From the NCBI GenBank assembly GCA_028713675.1, contig JAQTNV010000035.1:1-34554 (forward strand): DNA of 34,554 nt. Direction: 5' to 3'. Each line of letters begins with the position of its first letter. Position 1 is the first letter of the stretch. Below the pieces are notes generated by a model, which did no database searches, was not told the DNA's origin, and saw only the letters and a list, made by a program, of their open reading frames with translations. This DNA is from a bacterium. GTDB lineage: Bacteria; Desulfobacterota; JAPLJL01. Of this stretch, positions 1-7,515 are shown one piece after another. Both the position numbers and the translations under genes were made by a program.

Positions 1-1028
1 ACGGCATCCCCATCGCCGGGAATTTCCTCCACCAGGAGCTGGCCATCGCCACCGGGGCGGTCGAGGCCATGATCGTGGACGTCCAGTGCATCATGCAGGG
101 GCTCGCCGATCTCTCCCGGTGCTTCCATACCAAGCTGATCACCACCTCCAATAAGGCCAAGATCACCGGCGCCACGCACCTGGAATTCGACGAGCACGAC
201 GCCCTGGCCACCGCCCAGCTGATCGTCCGGACCGCCGTGGAGAATTTTCCCCGCCGCCGGAAGGAGCGCGTGAGCATCCCGAGCAAAACCTGCGGGATGG
301 TCGTGGGCTTCAGCCACGAAACGATCAATTACCTCCTGGGCGGGATGTTCCGGGCGAGCTACAAGCCTTTGAACGACAACATCATCAACGGCCGGATCCG
401 CGGCATCGCCGGCGTGGTCGGATGCAACAATCCCCGGGTCGAGCAGGACTCCGCCCACCTCGCCATGGTCCGCGAGCTGATCAGGAACGACGTGATCGTG
501 CTCTCCACCGGCTGCGGGGCGCTGGCCTGCGGGAAGGCGGGGCTCCTGACCCCCGAGTCGGCCCGGGAATTCGCCGGGCCGGGGCTGGCCGAGGTCTGCG
601 AAACCGTGGGGATTCCCCCGGTCCTGCACATGGGGTCCTGCGTGGACAATTCCCGGATCCTCATGGCCGCCACCGCGGTGGTGAAGCAGGGCGGACTGGG
701 AGACGACATCTCCGACCTCCCGGCCGCGGGCGCGGCCCCGGAGTGGATGAGCGAGAAGGCCATCGCCATCGGCCAATACTTCGTCGCCTCCGGGGTCTTC
801 ACGGTTTTCGGGGTCACCTTTCCGATCATGGGGAGCGAGGGGATGAAAGACCTCCTCTTCAAGCGGATGGAGGAAACCCTGAAGGGAAAATGGGCGCTGG
901 AGCAGGACCCGGTCCAGGGCGCCAAATTGATGATCGAGCACATCGATAAAAAGCGGAAAGCCCTGGGCTTGGATAAATCCAGGGAACGGGTCCTTTACGA
1001 CATGAGCATGAGAAGAGAGCTCGAATAA
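1..1028 (+). CDS. cooS: CO dehydrogenase catalytic subunit, 3' part (CooS/AcsA)
   Basis: The frame is open from base 3, so the 5' end lies outside the window; about 341 residues remain. The product is the nickel-iron CO dehydrogenase that interconverts CO2 and CO, and in this context feeds CO to acetyl-CoA synthase. Counting from the internal Met at base 69, cysteines that fit the C-cluster ligands of the family are in DVQC (Cys7), VVGC (Cys119), STGC (Cys149) and GSCVDN (Cys191). The lysine of SEKA lies about 39 residues after the last one, close to the spacing of the proposed acid-base lysine. The spacing match to the family is from memory, not an alignment. acsB follows 132 bp downstream on the same strand. 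A period-7 repeat begins three bases after the stop codon. Assignment to CooS/AcsA is secure; whether it is the ACS-bound form follows from the neighbours. Confidence 0.95.
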   Translation, partial: GIPIAGNFLHQELAIATGAVEAMIVDVQCIMQGLADLSRCFHTKLITTSNKAKITGATHLEFDEHDALATAQLIVRTAVENFPRRRKERVSIPSKTCGMVVGFSHETINYLLGGMFRASYKPLNDNIINGRIRGIAGVVGCNNPRVEQDSAHLAMVRELIRNDVIVLSTGCGALACGKAGLLTPESAREFAGPGLAEVCETVGIPPVLHMGSCVDNSRILMAATAVVKQGGLGDDISDLPAAGAAPEWMSEKAIAIGQYFVASGVFTVFGVTFPIMGSEGMKDLLFKRMEETLKGKWALEQDPVQGAKLMIEHIDKKRKALGLDKSRERVLYDMSMRRELE

Positions 1029-1031
1029 AAA

Positions 1032-1094
1032 GGCATAGGGCATAGGGCATAGAGCAAAGAGCATAGAGCAAAGAGCAGAGAGCAAATAGCAAAA
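1032..1094. repeat. Period-7 array, GCATAGR family
   Basis: Nine consecutive 7-base units of the type GGCATAG, AGCATAG, AGCAAAG and AGCAGAG fill the start of the cooS-acsB gap, beginning three bases after the cooS stop. No reading frame or RNA structure is evident. Confidence 0.9.
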
Positions 1095-1113
1095 GCATTT
1101 TTCATTATTGGAC

Positions 1114-1142
1114 TGCGGTCCGCGGTCGGCGGTCGGCGGTCA
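1114..1142. repeat. Period-7 array, GCGGTCG family
   Basis: Four 7-base units (GCGGTCC, GCGGTCG, GCGGTCA) sit just ahead of the acsB ribosome binding site. The same family recurs near 14390-14416. Confidence 0.85.
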
Positions 1143-1160
1143 TTCAGCGGAGGAATATAA

Positions 1161-3365
1161 ATGTCCAAGATCATCGCGGCGGCCGCCATCCGGGGAGCCA
1201 ATAAAATCCTGGCCCGGGCCGAGAAGGAATATCAGGAAGCCCTGGAAAAATGGGGGCCCAAGCAGGAGGTCGGGTTCCCCAACACCGGGTATTACCTGCC
1301 CATTATTTACGGGATGCTGGGGATCCCGGTCCAGAAGCTGGACGACATCAGGCCGGTCCTGGACTGGTGCCATCGCCTGACTCCCCCGCCGGTCAAGGAA
1401 ACCCTGAACCTGCCGTACCTGGCCCCGGCCCTGGACGCCGGGATGGGCACCCTTTTCGCCGAGGAGATCATCGAGGCCCTCCGCTACCTGAAAACCCCGG
1501 ATTTCTACCTGCCCGCGGAAGATCCCAAGGAGGGAAAGCTCTGGCTGGGCGCGGCGGATGACGTGATCCTCCGGAAGCGCGGGGTCGAGTTCGTGGACGG
1601 CACCGCCCCCGGGTTCGCCGCCATCGCCGGCGCCGCCCCCAACCCCCAGATCGCCGCGAAGATCGCCCAGGAGCTCCTGGAAAAAAACCTCTATGTCTTC
1701 ATGTGCGCCGATAACGAAGGCCGGCGCTTCTCCGAACAGCTGGTGGAGGCCGGGGTCCAGATCGGCTGGCCCACCCGGCTGGTTCCCTTCGGGCCGGACA
1801 TCTCCGCCGCCGTCTTCGCCCTGGGTTTCGCCACCCGGGCGGCCATGAGCTTCGGGGGGATCAAGCCCGGGGATTTCCGGAAAATCCTGATCTACAACAA
1901 GGACCGGGTTTTCGCCTTCGTCCTGGCCCTCGGTTACGTGAGCGACGAATGGTATGCCACCGCGGCCGGCGCGATCAACTACGGCTTCCCGGTCATCGCC
2001 GACACCCCGATCCCCCAGATCCTGCCCACCGGCATCTGCACCTACGAGCACGTGGTCTCCAACATCCCCCACTCCGAGATCGTGGCCAAGTGCGTCGAGG
2101 TCCGCGGGCTGAAGGTCACCATCACCAAGGTCCCCATCCCCGTGGCTTACGGGGCCGCGTTCGAAGGCGAACGGGTCCGGGGAGAAGATATTTGTCTGGA
2201 ATGCGGCGGGGGTAAAACCCAGGCCGTCGAGTGGCTCACCACCCGCGACATGTCCGAGGTGGAGGACGGCAGGATCGAAATCATCGGTCCCGAGATCACC
2301 GATGTCCCCGCCCCCGCGCGCCTGCCCCTGGCCATCGTGATCGAGGTGGCCGGGAGAAGCATGCAGGACGATTTCGAGCCCATCCTCGAGCGCCAGATCC
2401 ATCACCTCCTCAACTACGCCCAGGGCGTGATGCACATCGGGCAGCGCGATATCGCCTGGATCCGGATCGCCAAGTCCGCCGTGGAAAAAGGCTTCCGCCT
2501 TTCCCACTTGGGGTCCATCCTCCATTCCAAGCTGCACTCCGATTTCGGCACGGTCTTCGACAAGGTCCAGGTCAAGATCTACACCCAGCCGGAAAAGGTC
2601 AAGGAAATCGTCGAAAAGGCCCGGGCGGTCTACCAGCAGAGGGACGAGCGCCTGGCCGGGATGAAGGACGAATCGGTGGAGACCTTCTATTCCTGCACGC
2701 TCTGCCAGTCCTTCGCCCCCAGCCACGTCTGCGTGGTCACCCCCGAGCGCCCGGGGCTCTGCGGGGCCTACAACTGGCTGGACTGCAAGGCCTCGAACGA
2801 GATCAACCCCACCGGGCCCAACCAGCCGGTGATCAAAGGCGAGGTGATCGACCCGGTCTACGGGCAGTGGAAAGGGGTCAATGAATTCGTCCGCAAGGCC
2901 TCCCGGGGCAAGGTGGAGGCGATGGACGCCTACGGGATCATGCGGGCGCCAATGACCTCCTGCGGCTGTTTCGAGTGCATCACCGCGATCCTGCCCCTGG
3001 CCAACGGGGTCATGATCGTGGACCGCGACTTCGCCGGGATGACGCCGAGCGGGATGAAATTCACCACCCTGGCCGGGTCGGTCGGGGGCGGACAGGTGAC
3101 GCCGGGTTTCATCGGGCACTCGAAGTACTTCATCACCAGCCCCAAGTATCTCTCCGCCGAAGGCGGGACCCGGCGCATCGTCTGGATGCCCAAGCGGCTG
3201 AAAGAGGAAATCGCCGAGCGGATGAAAAAACGGGGAGAGGTCCTGGGGATGCCTGATTTTCTCGACCGGATCGCCGATGAAACGATTGGAACCAGCGAAG
3301 AGGAGATCATGTCCTTCCTCGCGGAGAAAAAGCACCCGGCGGTGGAAATGGCGCCCATGCTATAA
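1161..3365 (+). CDS. acsB: CO-methylating acetyl-CoA synthase (ACS) catalytic subunit
   Basis: AcsB makes acetyl-CoA from CO, a methyl group delivered by the corrinoid protein, and coenzyme A; it is cytoplasmic and forms a complex with CODH. The 734-residue product matches the usual bacterial length of about 730. The A-cluster is complete: Cys512, Cys515, Cys524 and Cys534 in the order C-x2-C-x8-C-x9-C, and the Cys601-Gly602-Cys603 motif that binds the proximal metal and nickel. Every one of these is offset by exactly six from the Moorella numbering (506, 509, 518, 528, 595-597). The ATG has a GGAGG ribosome binding site 7 bases upstream (around 1148-1152). It lies between cooS and acsC on the same strand. 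A period-7 array starts two bases after the stop. A long antisense open frame covers the gene but is a composition artefact. Confidence 0.98.
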   Translation: MSKIIAAAAIRGANKILARAEKEYQEALEKWGPKQEVGFPNTGYYLPIIYGMLGIPVQKLDDIRPVLDWCHRLTPPPVKETLNLPYLAPALDAGMGTLFAEEIIEALRYLKTPDFYLPAEDPKEGKLWLGAADDVILRKRGVEFVDGTAPGFAAIAGAAPNPQIAAKIAQELLEKNLYVFMCADNEGRRFSEQLVEAGVQIGWPTRLVPFGPDISAAVFALGFATRAAMSFGGIKPGDFRKILIYNKDRVFAFVLALGYVSDEWYATAAGAINYGFPVIADTPIPQILPTGICTYEHVVSNIPHSEIVAKCVEVRGLKVTITKVPIPVAYGAAFEGERVRGEDICLECGGGKTQAVEWLTTRDMSEVEDGRIEIIGPEITDVPAPARLPLAIVIEVAGRSMQDDFEPILERQIHHLLNYAQGVMHIGQRDIAWIRIAKSAVEKGFRLSHLGSILHSKLHSDFGTVFDKVQVKIYTQPEKVKEIVEKARAVYQQRDERLAGMKDESVETFYSCTLCQSFAPSHVCVVTPERPGLCGAYNWLDCKASNEINPTGPNQPVIKGEVIDPVYGQWKGVNEFVRKASRGKVEAMDAYGIMRAPMTSCGCFECITAILPLANGVMIVDRDFAGMTPSGMKFTTLAGSVGGGQVTPGFIGHSKYFITSPKYLSAEGGTRRIVWMPKRLKEEIAERMKKRGEVLGMPDFLDRIADETIGTSEEEIMSFLAEKKHPAVEMAPML

Positions 3366-3367
3366 GG

Positions 3368-3500
3368 AGCATAGGGCATAGAGCATAGGGCATAGAGCAT
3401 AGGGCAGAGAGCATAGCGTAGAGCGAAAAGAGCATAAACGTGAGGCGTAAGGCGCACAGAGCAAAGGGCAAGGAAGCTCAAAGGTCAAAGCTCAAAGGTA
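3368..3500. repeat. Period-7 array that changes word family in register
   Basis: About nineteen 7-base units run without a break from two bases after the acsB stop. They begin as AGCATAG/GGCATAG alternations, pass through ACGTGAG and GCGTAAG, then GGGCAAG, and end as AAAGGTC/AAAGCTC. The 7-base register holds throughout although the word changes completely. Confidence 0.9.
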
Positions 3501-3540
3501 AGAAAAGAAAAAGCTTATAGCACATAGAGCAATAAATAAC

Positions 3541-3569
3541 GTCATTCCGGCGAAAGCCGGAATCCAGGG
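3541..3569. repeat. Hairpin repeat (GTCATTCCGG type)
   Basis: TTCCGGC, GAAA, GCCGGAA forms a perfect 7-bp stem with a GNRA-type tetraloop. Related GTCATTCCGG/GGAATCC sequences occur at 18579-18664 and 25021-25050. This is a common dispersed element in bacterial genomes; its function is unknown. The rest of the acsB-acsC gap (3570-3668) shows nothing coding. Confidence 0.75.
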
Positions 3570-3685
3570 TTTTCATATGGCTTATTCGTCCTATTCGTCT
3601 TATTTCTCTGACCGCGGCTTGTCCCGAGTTACTGCGAGGGATCGGCGGTCTGTCAATGCAGTGTGCTTATTAAAGGAGGCTTGAA

Positions 3686-5029
3686 ATGGCTTTGAGCGGA
3701 ATTGAGATCTACAAACTCCTGCCGAAAACCAACTGCAAGGACTGCGGGGTGCCGACCTGCATGGCTTTCGCGATGAAGCTCGCTTCCGGGCAGGCCGAGC
3801 TTTCCCAGTGCCCGCACGTCTCCGCGGAATCCAAGGCCAAGCTCTCCACGGCCGCCGCCCCCCCGATCCGGACGGTCACGATCGGCGCGGGTGAAAAAGC
3901 CGTGAAAGTCGGCGGGGAAACCGTCCAGTTCCGCCATGAGAAAACCTTTTACAACCCCACCGGCATCGCCCTCCGGATCACCGATATTGAGCCGGAGGCC
4001 CAGGTCCAGGCCAAGCTCGAGAACTTCAGCCGCAATGAGTATGACCGGGTCGGGCTCAAGCTCAAGGCCGACCTGGTCCTGGTCGATTGCGAAAGCGGGA
4101 AAGCCGACCAGTTCCAGGCCCGGGTGGAAAAGGTCGCCGGCGCGACCGGCGCCCCCCTCATCCTCCGGGCCGCCGACCCGGAGGTCCTGAAAGCCGGCCT
4201 CGCCAGGATCGGGGACCGGAAAGCCCTGATCGGCCCGGCCACCGCGGAAAACAGGCAGGCCATGGCCGAGCTGGCTAAGAGCAAGTCTCTTCCCCTCCTC
4301 GTCCAGGGAAAGGACCTGGATTCCCTGATCGAGCTCTCCAGCGAGCTCCAGGCCGCCGGGCTCAACGACCTGGTCCTGGACACCGGCACCCGCATTCTCG
4401 GAAAGGCCTTCGAAGAGCAGGTCATCATCCGCCGGGCGGCCATCGCCCAGCAGAACAAGTCCCTGGGATTTCCGACCGTGGTTTTCCCCTGCCTGATGAC
4501 CAAGGATTTAAGGAAGGAAGCCCTCTATGGCTCGGTTTTCATCGCCAAGTATGCGGGGATCGTGGTCCTTTCCGATGTCCCGGGCGAAGTCCTCTTCCCC
4601 CTGCTCCTGGAACGGATGAACATTTTCACCGACCCCCAGCGCCCGATGGCCACCAGCCCCGGCATCTACGAGATCAATAACCCGGCCGCGGATTCCCCGG
4701 TCCTGATCACCGCCAATTTCTCCCTCACCTACTTCATCGTCTCGGGCGAAGTGGAGAACTCCAAGCTCCCGGCCTGGCTGATCGTTCTAAATACCGAGGG
4801 GCTCTCCGTGGTCACCGCCTGGGCCGCCGGGAAATTCTCCGCCGACGGGATCGCCGCCTACGTGAAAAAATGCGGGATCGACCAGAAAGCCCCCAATAAG
4901 CGCCTGGTCATTCCCGGGATGGTGTCGGGCCTCTCCGGGGAGCTGGAGGAAGAGCTGCCGGGCTGGAAAATCATCATCGGCCCGCGCGAAGCGCAGCATA
5001 TAACGCCCTTTTTAAAAGAAATGAAATAA
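3686..5029 (+). CDS. acsC: Corrinoid iron-sulfur protein large subunit
   Basis: AcsC is the large subunit of the corrinoid/iron-sulfur protein that carries the methyl group from methyltetrahydrofolate to the acetyl-CoA synthase A-cluster. The N-terminus has the [4Fe-4S] motif Cys17-x2-Cys20-x4-Cys25-x16-Cys42, which keeps the cobalamin cobalt reducible. A TIM-barrel-like middle (roughly residues 95-320) and a C-terminal cobalamin-binding domain (roughly 325-447) follow. The length of 447 matches the family (about 446). The ATG is preceded by a strong AAAGGAGG site at 3674-3681. The partner small subunit gene acsD is not in this window; acsE comes next instead. The preceding gap of 320 bp to acsB is long for one operon. 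Confidence 0.97.
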   Translation: MALSGIEIYKLLPKTNCKDCGVPTCMAFAMKLASGQAELSQCPHVSAESKAKLSTAAAPPIRTVTIGAGEKAVKVGGETVQFRHEKTFYNPTGIALRITDIEPEAQVQAKLENFSRNEYDRVGLKLKADLVLVDCESGKADQFQARVEKVAGATGAPLILRAADPEVLKAGLARIGDRKALIGPATAENRQAMAELAKSKSLPLLVQGKDLDSLIELSSELQAAGLNDLVLDTGTRILGKAFEEQVIIRRAAIAQQNKSLGFPTVVFPCLMTKDLRKEALYGSVFIAKYAGIVVLSDVPGEVLFPLLLERMNIFTDPQRPMATSPGIYEINNPAADSPVLITANFSLTYFIVSGEVENSKLPAWLIVLNTEGLSVVTAWAAGKFSADGIAAYVKKCGIDQKAPNKRLVIPGMVSGLSGELEEELPGWKIIIGPREAQHITPFLKEMK

Positions 5030-5041
5030 AAAGGGCGTTGG

Positions 5042-5225
5042 GAGATAGAAGATAGTAGATAGTAGATAGGGCGGAAAATCAAAAGATAGAAGATAGAAGA
5101 TAGAAAAATAAAGATTGGGCAGAAAAATCAGAAGATAGAAGATTGGATAGAGATTTCATTTGCTTTCTATTCCCCCATCTTCAATCTCCGCTTTGGCTTT
5201 TTGCCCATCTCCCATCTCCAATCTC
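5042..5225. repeat. Period-7 arrays, GAAGATA family then ATCTCCC family
   Basis: The acsC-acsE gap starts with units such as AAGATAG, TAGATAG and AGATAGA. A longer sub-block, beginning GGGCGGAA near 5069 and GGGCAGAA near 5117, is repeated once. From about 5164 the words become pyrimidine-rich (ATCTCCC, ATCTCCA, CTTCAAT), again in steps of seven, roughly complementary in character to the first half. Confidence 0.85.
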
Positions 5226-5250
5226 CTGACATAACAAGGAGGTTATCAAC

Positions 5251-6129
5251 ATGCTTCTAATCGGTGAAAACCTGAACATCATGTCCAAGACCCTGGGGCC
5301 GGCGCTCAAGGAAAGAAAGGGCCAGCCGATCCAGGAGATGGCCAAGTCCGAGGTCCAGGCCGGGATCGATTACATCGACGTGAATATCGGCCCCGCCCGG
5401 AAGGACGGGCCCGATCTCCTGGGCTGGGCGGTGAAAACCGTCCAGGAAGCCGTCACGCTCCCCCTGAGCCTGGACACCACCAACATGGACGCGATGGAAG
5501 CGGGCCTGGCGGCCCACCGGGGCAAGCCCATCATCAATTCCGTCTCGCTTCAGCCCGGCCGGGCAGAACGGCTCCTGCCGCTCGCGAAAAAGTACGGGGC
5601 CTACGTCATCGCCCTCCTCTGGGGGGCGGAAGGCATGCCCCGGGACGAGAACGAGCGGGCCGTGCTGGCGGTGGACTTTCTCCAGAAAGCGGCCGAGTTC
5701 GGGATTCCCAATGAGGATATCCTGATCGACCCGATCATCTCCCCGGTCAGCGTGGAGATCAACCAGGTGAAATCCTGCCTCACGTTCCAGAGCCTGCTTA
5801 CCGATATCGCCCCGGGCTGCGGCTCCACCTGCGGGCTTTCCAACATTTCGAACGGCGCCCCGGGCGAGCTCCGGCACTGGCTCGACAAGACCTATTTCAT
5901 CATGCTCAGGCGCTACGGCCTTTCCTCGGCGATCGTGAATTCATTCGATCAGGAACTTATTGAAATCGCCCGCGGGAAAAAACCGGAGATCGAAAAACTT
6001 ATCCACCACCTGATGGACGGCGAGTCAGTGGACAGGAATCTCCTTTCGGAGACCGAGCTCAAGTATTACAAATCCGCCCGGGTGCTCCTGGGACATACCG
6101 TCTATTCACATCTCTGGTTAGAAGCGTAA
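5251..6129 (+). CDS. acsE: Methyltetrahydrofolate:corrinoid iron-sulfur protein methyltransferase
   Basis: AcsE moves the methyl group of methyltetrahydrofolate onto the cobalt of the corrinoid iron-sulfur protein. The 292-residue protein is a pterin-binding TIM barrel. Asp75 (SLDTTN), Asn96 (INSVS) and Asp160 (LIDP) sit at the same numbers as the pterin-binding residues known in the Moorella enzyme, and Asn198 (GLSN) corresponds to its Asn199. The N-terminal GENLNI motif is typical. It is about 30 residues longer than the Moorella enzyme, the excess being at the C-terminus. AAGGAGG lies just upstream of the ATG. It is the last gene of the operon: an intrinsic terminator follows at 6246-6288. 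Genes for acsD, cooC or folate enzymes are not seen downstream. Confidence 0.95.
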   Translation: MLLIGENLNIMSKTLGPALKERKGQPIQEMAKSEVQAGIDYIDVNIGPARKDGPDLLGWAVKTVQEAVTLPLSLDTTNMDAMEAGLAAHRGKPIINSVSLQPGRAERLLPLAKKYGAYVIALLWGAEGMPRDENERAVLAVDFLQKAAEFGIPNEDILIDPIISPVSVEINQVKSCLTFQSLLTDIAPGCGSTCGLSNISNGAPGELRHWLDKTYFIMLRRYGLSSAIVNSFDQELIEIARGKKPEIEKLIHHLMDGESVDRNLLSETELKYYKSARVLLGHTVYSHLWLEA

Positions 6130-6131
6130 TC

Positions 6132-6240
6132 AGCGCAGAGGGCAGAGAGCATAGGGCATAGGGTAAAGCGCCCGGCAGAATGTAGGGCAAGGCCTTAGCC
6201 TTGCGTGAATTGTAATTGCCCAATTTATTGGGCTGTTTCG
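6132..6240. repeat. Short GCATAG array and two small hairpins
   Basis: Between the acsE stop and the terminator lie a few GCATAGG-type words (6145-6165), a perfect hairpin at 6187-6204 (GCAAGGC, CTTA, GCCTTGC) and a weaker one around 6219-6234 (GCCCAA...TTGGGC). No gene is seen in 6130-6354. Confidence 0.6.
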
Positions 6241-6245
6241 TAGTT

Positions 6246-6288
6246 GCCCGATTTATTTATTCTGACAAGGGAAGAATCGGGCTTTTTT
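6246..6288 (+). terminator. Intrinsic terminator of the acs operon
   Basis: GCCCGATT (6246-6253) pairs perfectly with AATCGGGC (6275-6282) and is followed by six T's on the + strand. It lies 117 bp after acsE. The loop is long (21 nt). Confidence 0.75.
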
Positions 6289-6354
6289 AAGGAACGCGGG
6301 AATCCAGGTTCTTCGGCTATTCCCCGATGCGCTCTGCTTACTGCATCGAAACGC

Positions 6355-6681
6355 TTACCGGCATTGAAGGATAATGCTGGGATAGGCGTTAAAGAGATGA
6401 CGGCAACCAGGAGGAAACTTAAGCTTGCTTTGTTCCTGGTTCTCCTCTCTTTCGTTAGGGATTGACCGGAGGCAACTTACGATCAGGTTGTTCTTTTCGT
6501 AGTCTTCGTAACCGGTCGCGGCGACATAAGTGCGTTGGCACTCTCTAAACGCGGCCAGGCTCTGATGGTTGCTTGGAATCATGATCACATGGTAGGTCGC
6601 CGGCGCGCAGCCATTTGGATATAAAAACAAAGCGGCCAGGAAAGCTGCGAACAGGATTTTACTTATCCAATAATTTTTCAT
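6355..6681 (-). CDS. Small putative lipoprotein, unknown function
   Basis: The 108-residue product begins with a Lys-containing n-region and a hydrophobic stretch (residues 7-21), followed by YPNGC, which could be a lipoprotein signal peptidase II site with Cys25 lipidated; the residues before the Cys fit the lipobox only loosely. The mature part has three further cysteines and no domain I recognise. AAGGGG upstream of the ATG is a plausible ribosome binding site. The next gene upstream on this strand also encodes an exported protein and is separated by a 9-base repeat array, so the two may be a pair. A + strand open frame over the same bases lacks these signals. Confidence 0.65.
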   Translation of the reverse strand: MKNYWISKILFAAFLAALFLYPNGCAPATYHVIMIPSNHQSLAAFRECQRTYVAATGYEDYEKNNLIVSCLRSIPNEREENQEQSKLKFPPGCRHLFNAYPSIILQCR

Positions 6682-6696
6682 AATAGTCCCCTTCTG

Positions 6697-6840
6697 GTCT
6701 GTCTGGTCTGTCTAGTCTGTCTAGTCTGTCTAGTCTATTTGGTCTGTCTAGTCTATCTGGTCTGTCTAGTCTATCTGGTCTGTCTAGTCTATCTGGTCTG
6801 TCTAGTCTATCTCGTCTATCTAGTCTAGCTGGTGCTCTAG
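6697..6840. repeat. Period-9 tandem array, GTCTGTCTA family
   Basis: About sixteen 9-base units (GTCTGTCTA, GTCTATCTG, GTCTATTTG) run in register between two genes for exported proteins; a higher-order 18-base alternation is visible in the middle. The same family recurs at 7427-7490. Confidence 0.92.
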
Positions 6841-6856
6841 TGCACCGCTGATCCGG

Positions 6857-7402
6857 CTACCGGTTATCCGCTGCCGGCTGCTTGCTGCCTGTTTTGGGGT
6901 TCACCGAAGAATAGTCATCGACAAAATTATCGATTAAATTATCCAACGTTTCATTTACCCATTCGAGAGCGACATCCTTTTCCCCGCCTCCGATGATCCC
7001 GGATTCCCAGATGGTTGCTCTTGCCACTTTCCTGGGGTCTCGTTCTGATGGGTCATCTTTCCTGAGCTGGACAAAAAAATTGCAGACATAAGTGACATGA
7101 TTCAAAGTAGTATCCACATCCACGTACAGGAACGGCGTGTCTTTCATTTTTTTTCTTTCCGTCTCGGAAATTATTATTATCCCAGCCGGCCTGATCTTGC
7201 GGTCCACTTTATCCATTATTTTTTCTTTGGTTAACTTGAGATCTTTTGCGGCTTGAGAAAGATTTCTAACGACAATTGACATCGATTTGATGCCTTTAAG
7301 CGCCTTGGCCTTAGTTGGATTGGGATCCGCGTAAGAATCATTAACCTTGAATGAAAAAATCATCGTCATTATTAAAATGAACAGGATCGCATTTTTTCTC
7401 AT
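6857..7402 (-). CDS. Exported protein of unknown function
   Basis: The ATG at 7402 is chosen because a GGGAGG site ends six bases upstream; an in-frame TTG two codons earlier would have no spacing. The 181-residue product has a hydrophobic signal peptide (about residues 5-20, cleavage near SYA-DP) and a soluble mature part with alternating charged strands (IIIISETERKKM, FLYVDVDTT). No family was recognised with confidence; the pattern resembles exported proteins that appear as short tandem groups. The last residues are encoded by CCGGTTA/CCGGCTG words of the repeat family seen elsewhere between genes, so the C-terminus appears to be repeat-derived. Confidence 0.75.
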   Translation of the reverse strand: MRKNAILFILIMTMIFSFKVNDSYADPNPTKAKALKGIKSMSIVVRNLSQAAKDLKLTKEKIMDKVDRKIRPAGIIIISETERKKMKDTPFLYVDVDTTLNHVTYVCNFFVQLRKDDPSERDPRKVARATIWESGIIGGGEKDVALEWVNETLDNLIDNFVDDYSSVNPKTGSKQPAADNR

Positions 7403-7426
7403 ATTCAACCTCCCGTATCTATTTTG

Positions 7427-7500
7427 GTCTGTCTCGTCTGTCTCGTCTATATGGTCTATTTGGTTTCTCTAGTTCTCTGGTTTATTTGGTTTTGCTGTTT
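7427..7500. repeat. Decaying period-9 array between ftsH and the exported protein gene
   Basis: Units GTCTGTCTC, GTCTATATG and GTCTATTTG degrade toward the ftsH end into GTTTCTCTA-like words and then 7-base TACTGC words that abut the ftsH stop. Confidence 0.75.
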
Positions 7501-7515
7501 ACTGCATACTGCCAA

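Noticed and set aside
1032-1094. CRISPR array
   Set aside because: The repeats are 7 or 9 bases long, contiguous and degenerate, with no spacers and no cas genes in the window.
1140-3335. Long open frame on the - strand opposite acsB (about 730 codons)
   Set aside because: It mirrors acsB codon for codon, has no domain features, and arises from the high GC at third positions. Similar frames opposite miaB (31628-33031) and the activator gene (29677-31074) were rejected for the same reason.
2930-3481. - strand frame encoding strings like ALCPMLYALCSMPYA
   Set aside because: These are translations of GCATAGGGC words. Frames of this kind at 859-1098, 995-1201 and 13197-13460 are repeat artefacts, not genes.
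6244-6465. Small + strand frame after acsE
   Set aside because: It overlaps the operon terminator, lacks a ribosome binding site, and lies opposite a lipoprotein gene with a convincing signal peptide.
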